Counted from the stretch's first letter, positions 34,370 to 43,101 are shown. The stretch: DNA of 64,000 nucleotides from Deltaproteobacteria bacterium (GCA_947445035.1 CANFCK010000005.1:1-64000), one strand, 5' to 3'. A program made the numbers and translations. Notes: generated from the sequence alone by a model not told the origin.

Positions 34370-34824
34370 TGTTGTGGGCGGATGGCGTGCGATCGCGCAA
34401 CGCCGCCGTCGCGGTCCTCGCCCTGCTCCTTCTCGGCGCCTGGTATGCCCACCGCGCGATGAGCGTAGAGATCGGGTGGCGAGAGTACACTTCGGACCCT
34501 GCAAAGTACGACGGAGCGCAGCTGACCTTCCCGTTGTGGAGCGTGACGAAAATCGTCGATGACCAACACTACGAGATCAGCAAGGTGGTCAAGGACGTTC
34601 CGGTCGAAGGGGACGCCACCGCTCTGGACGTGGGTGACACGGTGTCGGTGGTCGCGGATTTCTCAGCCGCGAAGCACGTTGCCGTCGCGCGAATCGTCGA
34701 GGTCCACCATCTGCGCCCGTGGAAGGAGGGTCTCGGCGTCGCGGGGGTCCTCGCCTGGATGGCGGCGATGCCCTTCCTCTTCCGAATCCGCGAACGCCGC
34801 ATCGAGGAGCGCGGTCGTGGCTGA
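34369..34824 (+). CDS. Small membrane protein with two helices
   Basis: A 151-residue protein of unknown family. It has an N-terminal hydrophobic helix (AAVAVLALLLLGAWYAH), a soluble beta-rich middle (residues about 35-115, with DGAQLTFPLWSVTKI and DTVSVVADFS, resembling an OB-like fold) and a second helix (GVAGVLAWMAAMPFLF) before a charged RIRERRIEERGRG tail. Both ends are likely in the cytoplasm and the middle domain outside. The start overlaps the helicase stop by one base and its end overlaps the next gene by eight, so the three appear to be one transcript. Confidence 0.7.
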   Translation: MLWADGVRSRNAAVAVLALLLLGAWYAHRAMSVEIGWREYTSDPAKYDGAQLTFPLWSVTKIVDDQHYEISKVVKDVPVEGDATALDVGDTVSVVADFSAAKHVAVARIVEVHHLRPWKEGLGVAGVLAWMAAMPFLFRIRERRIEERGRG

Positions 34825-35290
34825 CCTCTTCACCCACGCGTCGGTCGCCGTCCTCGCGCGCCTGACGCAATCGCGCCCCGCCTGGGTCGCGACTTTCGTG
34901 GCCGGCACCTGCCTGCCCGACATCGCCAGAGTGCCGACAATGGTGCTGACACGGGCCCGGTGGAGCTTTCCGGCGATCCCCGAGCCGCTCTGCTACATCT
35001 GGGCGCCGATGCACCTGCCGGTGGGGATCGTGCTCGTCAGCTACCTTGTGAGCCTTCTTTTCCGCCAGTCCGACCGCCCGACGGCGTTCAAAAACCTGCT
35101 CGGCGGGGGGCTGCTCCACCTGCTCGTCGACATGTTCCAGACGCATTTCGGGCTGGGTTACCTGCTGCTCTTCCCGCTCTCGGATTGGGACTTCGAGTTC
35201 GGGCTTATCGGCAGTGAGGACACCGTGCTCCTGGTGCCGTTCCTCGCTCCCGCCACGGCGCTTTTGGCCGCGCGGCGGTGGCGGAGGTGA
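34817..35290 (+). CDS. Integral membrane protein, possible PF04307-type metal-dependent hydrolase
   Basis: A 157-residue protein from a GTG at 34817, chosen because it overlaps the previous stop and gives VADLFTHASVAVLA. It has an early His (FTHAS), a conserved-looking GTCLPDIARVP, a later GGGLLHLLVD and about four hydrophobic segments. The H...PD...HxxxD pattern is that of the membrane-bound metal-dependent hydrolase group (YdjM-like). Substrate unknown. The assignment rests on these residues only and could be wrong. It precedes the DUF4178 gene by 16 bases. Confidence 0.6.
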   Translation: MADLFTHASVAVLARLTQSRPAWVATFVAGTCLPDIARVPTMVLTRARWSFPAIPEPLCYIWAPMHLPVGIVLVSYLVSLLFRQSDRPTAFKNLLGGGLLHLLVDMFQTHFGLGYLLLFPLSDWDFEFGLIGSEDTVLLVPFLAPATALLAARRWRR

Positions 35291-35306
35291 TTAGGCTCAT
35301 TCCGCC

Positions 35307-37157
35307 GTGATCCAAGCAAGCTGTCCCAGTTGCGGGGCGCCCCTCATCTTCGCGCACGCCGACGCGCTGACCGCTGTCTGCGGAAGTTGCCAGGGCTGCA
35401 TCGCCCGAACCGACCGCGTCCTGGAGGACCTGGGCAAGATCAGCGCCTTCGATCGGGACTTGAGCGCCGTGCAGGTCGGCGCTTCTGGCCGCGCGCCCAA
35501 GGGGAGTTTCCGCGTGGTGGGCGTGGTGCGGCTCGGACGGCAAGGGGTGCGCTGGAACGAGTGGGCCCTCTTCTTCGACGACGGCTCCACCGGATGGCTC
35601 GGCGAGTCCAACGGGCAGCACTGGCTCTTCGAGGACGCTCCCGTCGAGGTCGCGGAGCCTCCCAGCCTGGCCGTCGGCAGCTCGTTTCGGACCAAGGCCG
35701 GGACGTGGGTCGTCGCCGAGTCGGCGACCGCAAAGGTTCTGGCCGCCGAAGGCAGCTTGTCCTGGCGGGTGGGCCCAGGCACTCGGCGTCGCTACGCGGA
35801 TCTGCGCCTGGTCGGGGGTGGTCTGGGCACGCTGGACCTCGAAGACCCCGACCATCCTATGCTCTTCACCGGTCGGGCGACTACCCTGGCTCAGCTGAAG
35901 ATGGAGGGTCTGCGGCCCATCACCGGCTGGGATGACCCGGCCCTGACCAATTTCCGCGGTCCCGAGCTTGCGGCGGTGGAAAAGCTGGCTTGTCCGGGGT
36001 GCGGCGCCGGCCTGAGCATCAACGGCGGGCTCGTCACCTCCCGCATGGTGTGCGTCTACTGTGGCGCTGCCACCGATCTTGCGGAGGGGTGGCGCCACGA
36101 CGTCAGCTCGCCGGCCAGCTCGGAGCCGCCGCCCAACCGCCCGAGCTTCGAGCTCTTGATCCCGCTCGGCCGGCGCGGAAAGCTCCGCGGCGTGGAGTGG
36201 CAGGTGATCGGGGCGATGCAGCGCTCGGTGCGCGTAGATGGGGAGACGTATCCGTGGGTCGAGTACTTCTTGTACAACCCCTGGCACGGTGGCGCCTGGT
36301 TGGTGGAGGCGAACCGGCACTGGAGCTTCGTTGAACTCTTGGCCGACGAGCCGAAGTCCGGCCAGGCCAACGCCACGTGGGATGGCACCCGTTTTGTGGC
36401 TTTCCAGTCCGGTGCAGCGACCGTCGACAGGGTCGCTGGTGAGTTCACCTGGCAGGTACAAAGGGGCGATACCAGCACGAGTCGCGACTACGTCACCGAC
36501 GGGGTCATGTTGTCGCGAGAAGACGCTGAGGGCGAGCGAACCTGGTCGCTCGGGCACTACCTGACCCCTGCCGAAGTCTCCCCCTTCGCCGGACGCGGAC
36601 TGCCCGGTCCCCGGGGCATCGCGCCCCACCAGCCGAACCCCTGGAAGTCCGTGGTGTGGGGCAACGCGGCGCTCGGCATCCTGGCGGCGATCGGCGGGGT
36701 CCTGGCGCATGCGGCCCTCGCACTTGCGGCAGCAAACGAAACCGTCGCCGAAATCAAGTTCGCCGAGGCGTCCACCGGCGAAGTCGCGGTCTCCGAGTTC
36801 GTCTTCCCGAACATGATGCGTCGCGATACAGCGCTGAAGCTCGGCTGCAACGGCAGCCCCACTGCCGCCGTGGTCACGCTCATCCACCAGGCCACCGGCA
36901 AGACCTTCGAGCAGAGCTACACCAACAACGCCAGCGCGGCGACCGAATGGTCGCTCGACCCCGGACCCTACATCGTACGCCTCCAGGTAGAATCGGCGCC
37001 CGAGGCCAATGATTGCACGCTCACCGTCACCCGGGACGACAGCGGGGCCTTCGCGGGACTCGCGGGCGTACTTCTCGGGGCGGGCGCGCTGGTCGCGGTG
37101 ATGTTTCTGCGCGTTGGCTTCGAAAACACCCGTTGGCAGGAGAGTAACTTCGGATGA
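35307..37157 (+). CDS. DUF4178 zinc-ribbon protein with C-terminal membrane helices
   Basis: A 616-residue protein from GTG 35307. It begins with a zinc ribbon (CPSCGAPL, then CGSCQGC), followed by a DUF4178 domain (residues about 55-210, with WNEWALFFDDGSTGWLGES and DLRLVGGG). A second zinc ribbon (CPGCGAGLS...CVYCGAATD, about 230-255) and a second DUF4178 copy (WVEYFLYNPWHGGAWLVEAN) follow. The last third has a membrane helix near residue 450-475, an extracytoplasmic beta domain with one Cys pair (LGCNGS, NDCTLTV), and a final helix (LAGVLLGAGALVAVMFL). DUF4178 proteins are often encoded beside DUF350 and aminopropyltransferase genes, as here. Function unknown. Confidence 0.85.
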   Translation: MIQASCPSCGAPLIFAHADALTAVCGSCQGCIARTDRVLEDLGKISAFDRDLSAVQVGASGRAPKGSFRVVGVVRLGRQGVRWNEWALFFDDGSTGWLGESNGQHWLFEDAPVEVAEPPSLAVGSSFRTKAGTWVVAESATAKVLAAEGSLSWRVGPGTRRRYADLRLVGGGLGTLDLEDPDHPMLFTGRATTLAQLKMEGLRPITGWDDPALTNFRGPELAAVEKLACPGCGAGLSINGGLVTSRMVCVYCGAATDLAEGWRHDVSSPASSEPPPNRPSFELLIPLGRRGKLRGVEWQVIGAMQRSVRVDGETYPWVEYFLYNPWHGGAWLVEANRHWSFVELLADEPKSGQANATWDGTRFVAFQSGAATVDRVAGEFTWQVQRGDTSTSRDYVTDGVMLSREDAEGERTWSLGHYLTPAEVSPFAGRGLPGPRGIAPHQPNPWKSVVWGNAALGILAAIGGVLAHAALALAAANETVAEIKFAEASTGEVAVSEFVFPNMMRRDTALKLGCNGSPTAAVVTLIHQATGKTFEQSYTNNASAATEWSLDPGPYIVRLQVESAPEANDCTLTVTRDDSGAFAGLAGVLLGAGALVAVMFLRVGFENTRWQESNFG

Positions 37158-37366
37158 GGTACTACTTCCCCGGTGTCTGCGCGTGTTTGCTCGTCGGCCT
37201 CGTGGTCGCGTACGATCTGATGGTCCGCCCCTTCGACGGCCGCGGGCCCGGTGCGGTGGCCGAGCCCGGCGTCCGCGAGAACCCGGCCTCCTACCGCGCG
37301 GTCTACATCCCTTACGTCATCAACCACGGCGACGGTAGAGGCGGCGGCTACAGCGCCGGAAAATAA
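37154..37366 (+). CDS. 70-residue membrane-anchored protein between DUF4178 and DUF350 genes
   Basis: A small protein whose ATG overlaps the DUF4178 stop (ATGA). It has one N-terminal helix (VCACLLVGLVVAYDLMV), then a short outside segment with Pro and Tyr (SYRAVYIPYVINHGDG) and a Gly-rich end. No family was recognised. In comparable clusters a small membrane protein (for example the DUF4247 type) occupies this place, but the similarity here is positional only. The tight overlap makes translation likely. Confidence 0.65.
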   Translation: MRYYFPGVCACLLVGLVVAYDLMVRPFDGRGPGAVAEPGVRENPASYRAVYIPYVINHGDGRGGGYSAGK

Positions 37367-37380
37367 CCCTGGAGTGAAGA

Positions 37381-37602
37381 ATGCATGATCCTCTCGGCAC
37401 CGATGCCCTCCTTGCGACGCTGGCCTATACCGGCCTGGGCATCGCCGTCTTCTTGCTGGCGTTCGCGCTGATCTCCAAGCTCACGCCCTTTTCGATCCGC
37501 AAGGAGATCGAGGAAGACCAGAACGTCGCCCTCGCGGTGGTGATCGGGGCGATTCTGCTCGGTTTGGCGCACATCATCGCCGCGGTCGTCGGCGCGAGCT
37601 GA
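37381..37602 (+). CDS. DUF350 membrane protein
   Basis: A 73-residue protein with two membrane helices (residues about 8-30 and 49-70) and a short charged loop between them, IRKEIEEDQNVALAVVIGA. The loop ending EEDQNVALA and the following small-residue helix are the signature of DUF350, whose members carry one or two such hairpins; this is the one-hairpin form. GGAG lies eight bases before the ATG. DUF350 proteins are small integral membrane proteins of unknown role. It sits ten bases ahead of the aminopropyltransferase gene in the same orientation. Confidence 0.88.
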   Translation: MHDPLGTDALLATLAYTGLGIAVFLLAFALISKLTPFSIRKEIEEDQNVALAVVIGAILLGLAHIIAAVVGAS

Positions 37603-37611
37603 CCCGCCCCG

Positions 37612-39132
37612 ATGCTCGCCTCGCCGCCTTCTGCGAGCGCCGCCCGGGCGCTCTTCGCCAGTGTGGTCCTCATCGCAAGCTGCGGGCTTGTCTATGAGCT
37701 GGTCGCGGGCGCGTTGGCGTCGTACCTGCTCGGGAATTCGGTCACCTGGTTCTCATTGGTCATCGGCGCCTACCTTTCGGCGATGGGGGTGGGCTCGTGG
37801 CTGTCCCAGCACATCGAGCGGAACCTGGTGGCCCGTTTCGTGGAGATCGAGATCGCCGTTGCAGTGATTGGCGGTTTCTCAGCGCCAATCCTCTACGCCG
37901 GCTTCGCGCTGACGCCTTCGTTTCGCCCCCTGCTCTTCGTCGTCGTGGGGCTCGTGGGCATCGGGGTGGGCTTGGAGTTGCCGCTTCTTTTGCGGGTGCT
38001 CGAGCGGCACACGCCGTTCAAAGCCCTCGTCGCAAGGGCGCTCTTCCTCGACTACATCGGCGCGTTCGCTGCATCGGTGGCCTTTCCCCTGGTGCTGGTC
38101 CCTCAGCTCGGCTTGCTGCGGAGCTCCCTGGCGCTCGGCCTCGTCAACGCCGCTGTGGCGCTGTGGACGACCTTTTTGTTCGACCTCCCCGAGGCTGTCG
38201 CGACACGACTCAGGCTCCTGGCCTCGGCCGCGATTGTGGCGCTCGCCTGTGGGCTTGCCGGTGCAAGCGCGTTCGAGGCCAGGATGGACCAGTCGCTCTA
38301 CGATGATCCCGTCGCCTATGCTGAGCGCACGCCCTATCAGCGACTGGTGGTGACCCACGACGGGGACGACACCCGGCTGTACCTGGACGGAAACCTCCAG
38401 TTCTCGTCACTCGACGAGTATCGCTACCACGAAGCCCTGGTGCATCCTTCCCTCTTGTGGCACGCCTCGCCCAGGCGGGTGCTGGTACTGGGTGGTGGCG
38501 ATGGGCTGGCGGTCCGCGAGGTCCTCAAGCATGGTTCGGTCGAGTCCGTGGACCTGGTCGATCTCGACCCGGCGATGACCGCGCTCTTCGCCGGTCGGTA
38601 CCAGACGCTCAACGGCGGCTCGCTGTCGGACCCGCGGGTGCACGTCGACAATGCCGACGCCATGCGTTTCCTGGAAGCGGGTGACACCCGCTGGGACACC
38701 GTCATCATCGACTTCCCAGACCCCAACGACTACAGCCTCGGCAAGCTTTACACCACCCACTTCTACCGCCTGTTGCGGGCACGATTGGCACCCGGCGCCA
38801 CCGTGGCCGTGCAAGCGACGAGCCCCTACTACGCGGCACAGGCGTACTGGTGCATCGTGCACACCCTGGATGCGTCGGGCTTCGAGACACGGCCCTACCA
38901 ACAGTGGGTGCCCGCCTTCGGGATGTGGGGCTTTGTCCTGGCGTCTGTCGAGCCACTGGGAGAGCCCCGGTCGTTCCCGCCCGGGGTACGTTCGCTGGAC
39001 GCGGCGTCGTTGCCGGCGCTCTTTGCAATGCCGCCCGACACCGAGCGGCCTGAGGCGCCGGTCAACCGCCTGGACAACCAGGCGCTGGTGCGGTTGTACG
39101 AAGAAGACTGGCGTTCGATGGGCGCGCGGTGA
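37612..39132 (+). CDS. speE: Membrane-anchored polyamine aminopropyltransferase (spermidine synthase-like)
   Basis: A 506-residue two-part protein. Residues 1-220 form about seven membrane helices (starting ALFASVVLIASCGLVYELVA). Residues 230-480 are a spermidine-synthase-like methyltransferase fold: TPYQRLVVTHDG, LYLDGNLQFSSLDEYRYHEAL, the nucleotide loop VLVLGGGDGLAVREVLKH, the acidic strand VDLVDLDP, and DFPDPNDYSLGKLYTTHFY in the place of the catalytic DxxDP. The enzyme would move an aminopropyl group from decarboxylated SAM to an amine. A SAM decarboxylase gene is 3.6 kb downstream. The last residues overlap the FAD oxidoreductase start (GTGA). Confidence 0.9.
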   Translation: MLASPPSASAARALFASVVLIASCGLVYELVAGALASYLLGNSVTWFSLVIGAYLSAMGVGSWLSQHIERNLVARFVEIEIAVAVIGGFSAPILYAGFALTPSFRPLLFVVVGLVGIGVGLELPLLLRVLERHTPFKALVARALFLDYIGAFAASVAFPLVLVPQLGLLRSSLALGLVNAAVALWTTFLFDLPEAVATRLRLLASAAIVALACGLAGASAFEARMDQSLYDDPVAYAERTPYQRLVVTHDGDDTRLYLDGNLQFSSLDEYRYHEALVHPSLLWHASPRRVLVLGGGDGLAVREVLKHGSVESVDLVDLDPAMTALFAGRYQTLNGGSLSDPRVHVDNADAMRFLEAGDTRWDTVIIDFPDPNDYSLGKLYTTHFYRLLRARLAPGATVAVQATSPYYAAQAYWCIVHTLDASGFETRPYQQWVPAFGMWGFVLASVEPLGEPRSFPPGVRSLDAASLPALFAMPPDTERPEAPVNRLDNQALVRLYEEDWRSMGAR

Positions 39133-40703
39133 CCAGCCGGCGCTCCCTGCTCGGCGGGGCGGGCGCCACGGCGGTGGTGGCCTGTGCGCCGATCCCCGGG
39201 CCGGCCGCGATCCCCTGCGACACCGTCGCCGCCGAGGTTATGGAGCGGGGTCACCGGGTTCGCAGCCCACTCGCAGACCGTCCAGAGCCCGCCGACAGCG
39301 TCGACGTTGCGATCGTCGGCGGCGGGGTGGCCGGACTGTCGGCGGCCTGGGCGCTGCGGGGCGCCGGCCTCACGGTGGAGGTGGTCGAACTTGCGGACGA
39401 CGTGGGCGGCACCGCTCGCTCCAGCCATGGCGCGGCCCTGGGCGCTCACTACCTGACGCTCCCTTCCCCCGAGTGCGAACACGTGCGCGCGATGCTCCAC
39501 GAGTTCGGCGTCATCGAAGCGTTCGACGGCGACGGCCGCCCTCGGTACGCTGCTTCCGCCTTGTGTCTGGCCCCGGAGGAGCGGCTTTTCGTCGGCGGCA
39601 CCTTCGTCGAAGGCCTGTGGCCCGAAGGTGTCGCGACCGGGGAAGATGTTCGCCAGCGCGACGCGTTCGCCGCCCTTGTCGCGACGTTGACCACCCGACG
39701 AGGCAACGACGGGCGCCCTGCCTTCGCCATCCCGATCGCGCTGAGCTCTCGCGACCCCGCGCTGCGCGATCTGGCCAAGCTGACCTTCGCCGATTGGCTC
39801 GATGCCCAGGGTTTCACCAGCCCCGCCTTCCGCTGGACGATGACCTATGCCTGTCGCGACGATTTCGGGGTGCCCCCCGAGCGGGTGAGCGCCTGGGCGG
39901 GACTGCACTACTTCGCCTCCCGTCGGCCCGATCCCGCCGATGCGGTGGACCTCGGAACCCACGTGCTGACCTGGCCGACGGGGAACGGGTGGCTCGTGGA
40001 TCGCCTGCGCGCCACCCTGCCGGCGCCTCCCACCCTCGGCACGATCGTGCGCGCGGTCGAGCCCGACGGCCGGGTATGGTTCGAGCGCGCCGGGGATCCG
40101 ACGATTCGAGGCGTGCGCGCCCGCGCCGTCCTGCTCGCGGTGCCCACGCCGGTGGCCGACCGCCTGCTCGGGGTGCCCTCCCCTCTGGTGCCGGAAGCCG
40201 CGCCGTGGCTGACCGTGCAGCTCGACGTGAGCGAGCCCCCAGGCGGAACCGGCGTTCGCACCGCCTGGGACACGGTGCTCTACGGGGCCGAGGGGCTCGG
40301 CTACATCGACAACGCCCACTTCGGACACACGGCGTGGCGCACCCGCGGCCCCAGCACCCTCACCTGGTTTTCGCCGGTCGCCGACCGCGCTGCGCTGGTT
40401 GATCTCAGCGACGAGGCAGCGGCGGACCGCGCCCTCACCGAGCTGGCCGCGGCCCATCCGTCCCTTCGTTCCATCGTGACCGCGGCGCGCGTCTGCCGCT
40501 TCGGGCACGGGACAGTAATCCCCGCCGTCGGCCTCCACGACCTCGACGCCAGCGGGGAGCCGGCGCTCGCCGTCATCGCGACACCATCCGGGGTCGTCGA
40601 GCGCGCCCACACCGATCTTTCGGGGATGTCGCTCTTCGAGGAGGCGAGCTTCCACGGGGTGGCGGCCGCGGCGAGTATCCGGGCTCGCCTGACGGGATCG
40701 TAG
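39129..40703 (+). CDS. Exported FAD-dependent oxidoreductase (amine-oxidase-like), Tat lipoprotein
   Basis: A 524-residue flavoprotein. The GTG start overlaps the preceding stop. The leader MTSRRSLLGGAGATAVVAC has a twin-arginine motif and a lipobox-like Cys, so folded export and lipidation are likely. The dinucleotide fold is VAIVGGGVAGLSAAWALRGA followed by an ADDVGGTARS loop, as in flavin amine oxidases and desaturases. Mid-protein are AWAGLHYFASRRPD and LTWPTGNGWL, and near the end VIPAVGLHDLDASGEPALAV stands where the C-terminal FAD contact falls. The position right behind an aminopropyltransferase suggests a polyamine-derived substrate, which is inference. Confidence 0.85.
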   Translation: MTSRRSLLGGAGATAVVACAPIPGPAAIPCDTVAAEVMERGHRVRSPLADRPEPADSVDVAIVGGGVAGLSAAWALRGAGLTVEVVELADDVGGTARSSHGAALGAHYLTLPSPECEHVRAMLHEFGVIEAFDGDGRPRYAASALCLAPEERLFVGGTFVEGLWPEGVATGEDVRQRDAFAALVATLTTRRGNDGRPAFAIPIALSSRDPALRDLAKLTFADWLDAQGFTSPAFRWTMTYACRDDFGVPPERVSAWAGLHYFASRRPDPADAVDLGTHVLTWPTGNGWLVDRLRATLPAPPTLGTIVRAVEPDGRVWFERAGDPTIRGVRARAVLLAVPTPVADRLLGVPSPLVPEAAPWLTVQLDVSEPPGGTGVRTAWDTVLYGAEGLGYIDNAHFGHTAWRTRGPSTLTWFSPVADRAALVDLSDEAAADRALTELAAAHPSLRSIVTAARVCRFGHGTVIPAVGLHDLDASGEPALAVIATPSGVVERAHTDLSGMSLFEEASFHGVAAAASIRARLTGS

Positions 40704-40724
40704 CGGGTCGAAGGACCTCGCGAT

Positions 40725-41669
40725 GTGCTATTGGCTACACGCTTGGCCGCACCGGAACCCAGTCCCCTGCCCCCCGACCTGACGACGATGCTGCGGGCGC
40801 TGGAAAGCAGCGAACTGCACGTCGCGGTGTACAACCCCGACGACGTGCTCGTCTGGGGAAACCAGGCCTGGAACGACACATGGATGCGGGGGCGCACGCC
40901 GCCCCTCCCCTTCACGGAGATGGTCCGCCAGGACTTCGCGGCCGGTGAGGGCATTAAGATCGACTGCAACGACGTCGAGGCCTTTTTGGCCGACATCCTG
41001 CCCCGTCGCCACGCCGCCACCCGGCGATCCTTCGCGACCGACCGCTACGACGGCACCTGGTTGTGGATGACCGAGACCCGCTCGCCTGCTGGCTGGTTCC
41101 TCACCATCGCCGCCGACATCACCCCCATCAAGCGGGCCGAGAGCGCGCTGCGCACCGCGCACGACGACGCGCTGCAAGCGGCGCGGACGGACGTCCTCAC
41201 CGGGTTGCCGAACCGCCGCTTCATCCTCGAGCTGGCGGCCGCCGAGATCGAGGTCGCGGCCCAGCGCGGGTCGCCCTGCGCCATCGCGATCCTCGACATC
41301 GACCACTTCAAGCCGATCAACGACAAGAGCGGGCACGCCGTCGGCGACGCGGTCCTTCGCCACCTTGCGCGCTGCGGCACCGAATTCCTGCGTCGGCGCG
41401 ACCGCCTGGGCCGGCTGGGCGGGGATGAGTTCCTCACCGTGTTCCCGGACTGTGGCATCGGCAATGCCTCGGACACCCTGGATCGTTTCCGAGACCGGCT
41501 TACCGCGCGCGGGAAATCGGGCTCGCTCCCGGTCTACTCCTTCTCGGCGGGCGTCGCCGTGGCGCGCCCACGCGAAGCGATCGAGGCGGTCGTCGCCCGG
41601 GCGGACAAGGCCCTGTACGCGGCCAAACAGGCTGGGCGCGCCCGGACCACGATCGCGCCAGAGGACTGA
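40725..41669 (+). CDS. PAS-GGDEF diguanylate cyclase
   Basis: A 314-residue cytoplasmic protein. Residues about 25-145 are a PAS domain (AVYNPDDVLVWGNQAW, DGTWLWMTETR, LTIAADITPIKRAE). A short helix leads to the GGDEF domain (residues 150-310): DVLTGLPNRRFI, AILDIDHFKPINDKSGH, VGDAVLRHLA, and an intact active site LGRLGGDEFLTVF. No RxxD inhibitory site was seen in the usual position, where the sequence before the active site is RRRDRLG. It should make c-di-GMP in response to a signal sensed by the PAS domain. It starts at GTG 40725, 21 bases after the FAD gene, and is three bases from the next gene. Confidence 0.93.
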   Translation: MLLATRLAAPEPSPLPPDLTTMLRALESSELHVAVYNPDDVLVWGNQAWNDTWMRGRTPPLPFTEMVRQDFAAGEGIKIDCNDVEAFLADILPRRHAATRRSFATDRYDGTWLWMTETRSPAGWFLTIAADITPIKRAESALRTAHDDALQAARTDVLTGLPNRRFILELAAAEIEVAAQRGSPCAIAILDIDHFKPINDKSGHAVGDAVLRHLARCGTEFLRRRDRLGRLGGDEFLTVFPDCGIGNASDTLDRFRDRLTARGKSGSLPVYSFSAGVAVARPREAIEAVVARADKALYAAKQAGRARTTIAPED

Positions 41670-41671
41670 GA

Positions 41672-42700
41672 ATGGCGGCGCCTGGTGGTCAGGCGGGCTG
41701 GCTCCGTTCGCCAGCCTGGGACGCGGCCTTCCTGCTCGCTCCGCTCGCGCTCACCGGGCTACTGGCGCCGCTTTTCCCTGCTGGAACCGTGGGCGGGCTG
41801 CCGGCCTGGCTGCTCCTCGTCGTGGCCATCGACGTCGCCCACGTGTGGAGCACGCTCTGGCGCACCTGGCTCGACCCCGCCGAACGTCGGCGCAGGGTCG
41901 CGCTCTTGTGGACCCTGCCGCTCGCGGTGCTGCTCGCCACACTCGCGACGGCGACGTTGACGCCGGTCCGTTTCTGGACCGTGCTCGCCTACATCGCGAT
42001 CTTCCACTTCATCCGCCAGCAGCTCGGCTTCGCGATGCTCTACCGCGCTCGAGCCGGACTGCCCGGGCGCGATCTCGGCGGCAGGGTGGAGCGGGCGGCG
42101 ATTCAGGCGGTGTGCGCCCTCGCGGTGCTGATCTGGCACGTTGATGGCCGCCCCTTCGATTGGTTTGTCGAGGGTGACTTCTTGGGCCCAACGCCCGGGT
42201 GGCTCGTGTGGCCGGCGGCGGTGTTCACCAGCGCATTGGTCGCGACGCATGTCGCACTGCGAGTACGAAGCGGCCGCGCAAACCGGGGTGGCGACCTCTG
42301 GTTTGTCGCGACAGCAATCAACTGGTGGGGCGGCATCGTCCTGGCGCGCAGCGACCTCGGCTTCACGCTGGCCAACGTCATGGGTCACGGCGTCCCCTAC
42401 CTGGCCTTGGTCTGGTTCAGCGCGCGCCCGCACCCCGATCGGGCGGGCGGCGCGCCTGCGTTGGCCGGACGGTGGGCGGCCGCCCTCTTCGCCGGAGTCC
42501 CGTTGGCGCTGGCGTTCGCCGAGGAGCTCACCTGGGACCTCGTGGTCTGGCAAGAACGGCTCCCCGCTTTTGATGTGCCTGACGCAATCGTCCCGATCGC
42601 GACCGCAGTGCTGGCGGTCCCCCAGCTCACCCACTACCTGCTGGATGGAGTGATCTGGAAGCTCGACGGGCCCCTGCGCGCGCGGCTGGGGTTCGGTTAG
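41672..42700 (+). CDS. Polytopic membrane protein of unknown function
   Basis: A 342-residue protein with about eight hydrophobic helices. His-containing motifs recur at helix ends: AIDVAHVWSTLWRTW, AIFHFIRQQLGFAMLYR, NVMGHGVPYLALVW and TVLAVPQLTHYLLDGVIWK. The H-(F/Y)-x-(I/L)-(R/D) pattern at several helix boundaries suggests metal or heme ligands, as in some membrane desaturase or carotenoid-type enzymes, but no family was recognised. The start is two bases after the diguanylate cyclase stop, so the two are probably co-expressed. Together with the SpeD gene 25 bases downstream it forms the end of the polyamine-linked run. Confidence 0.75.
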   Translation: MAAPGGQAGWLRSPAWDAAFLLAPLALTGLLAPLFPAGTVGGLPAWLLLVVAIDVAHVWSTLWRTWLDPAERRRRVALLWTLPLAVLLATLATATLTPVRFWTVLAYIAIFHFIRQQLGFAMLYRARAGLPGRDLGGRVERAAIQAVCALAVLIWHVDGRPFDWFVEGDFLGPTPGWLVWPAAVFTSALVATHVALRVRSGRANRGGDLWFVATAINWWGGIVLARSDLGFTLANVMGHGVPYLALVWFSARPHPDRAGGAPALAGRWAAALFAGVPLALAFAEELTWDLVVWQERLPAFDVPDAIVPIATAVLAVPQLTHYLLDGVIWKLDGPLRARLGFG

Positions 42701-42725
42701 TTCCACGGCCCCGTCCGGAGGCGCC

Positions 42726-43091
42726 CTGCTCATCCGCCAACTCCTCGTCGACGCCCACGGGTGCCGAGGCCCGCTCGACGACGCCGACGCGCTCGCCGCC
42801 GCGCTCGATCGTGCCGCCGAGGCCGTTGGTGCCACGATCGTGGAGCGGGCGCTCGCTCGCTACGTTCCGCACGGCGTCACCGCGGTCGTGATTCTGGCCG
42901 AGTCGCACATCATCCTGTCGACCTGGCCCGAGCACCACCTGACGCTGGTGGACGTGCTCTTGTGCAACGAACGCATGGACCCCCAGGTGGCCTGGGCGGT
43001 GCTCGCCGAGGTGCTGCTCCCCGACAAGATCGTGTCGCAGCCCGGCGTCCGTGCGGTGGGCCCCTCGACGGCGGGGGAGCGAATCGGGTAA
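42726..43091 (+). CDS. speD: S-adenosylmethionine decarboxylase proenzyme, CTG start
   Basis: A 121-residue SpeD of the short bacterial class. The proposed start is CTG 42726 because GGAGG ends four bases before it (42717-42721) and the product then begins LLIRQLLVDAHGC, matching the usual N-terminus with the active-site Cys after the first strand. No ATG, GTG or TTG lies in frame upstream of HGVTAVVILAE within the gene; a GTG at 42840 would remove the first third. The self-cleavage site is AESHIILSTWPEH, where Ser becomes the pyruvoyl group; HGV and VDVLLCN are also conserved. It makes the aminopropyl donor for the synthase at 37612. Confidence 0.88.
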   Translation: MLIRQLLVDAHGCRGPLDDADALAAALDRAAEAVGATIVERALARYVPHGVTAVVILAESHIILSTWPEHHLTLVDVLLCNERMDPQVAWAVLAEVLLPDKIVSQPGVRAVGPSTAGERIG

Positions 43092-43101
43092 GGTCGTCAC
43101 G

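Noticed and set aside
38651-40402. 583-codon + frame over the synthase and FAD genes
   Set aside because: Different frame of two genes with clear folds; composition is Arg-rich and without motifs.
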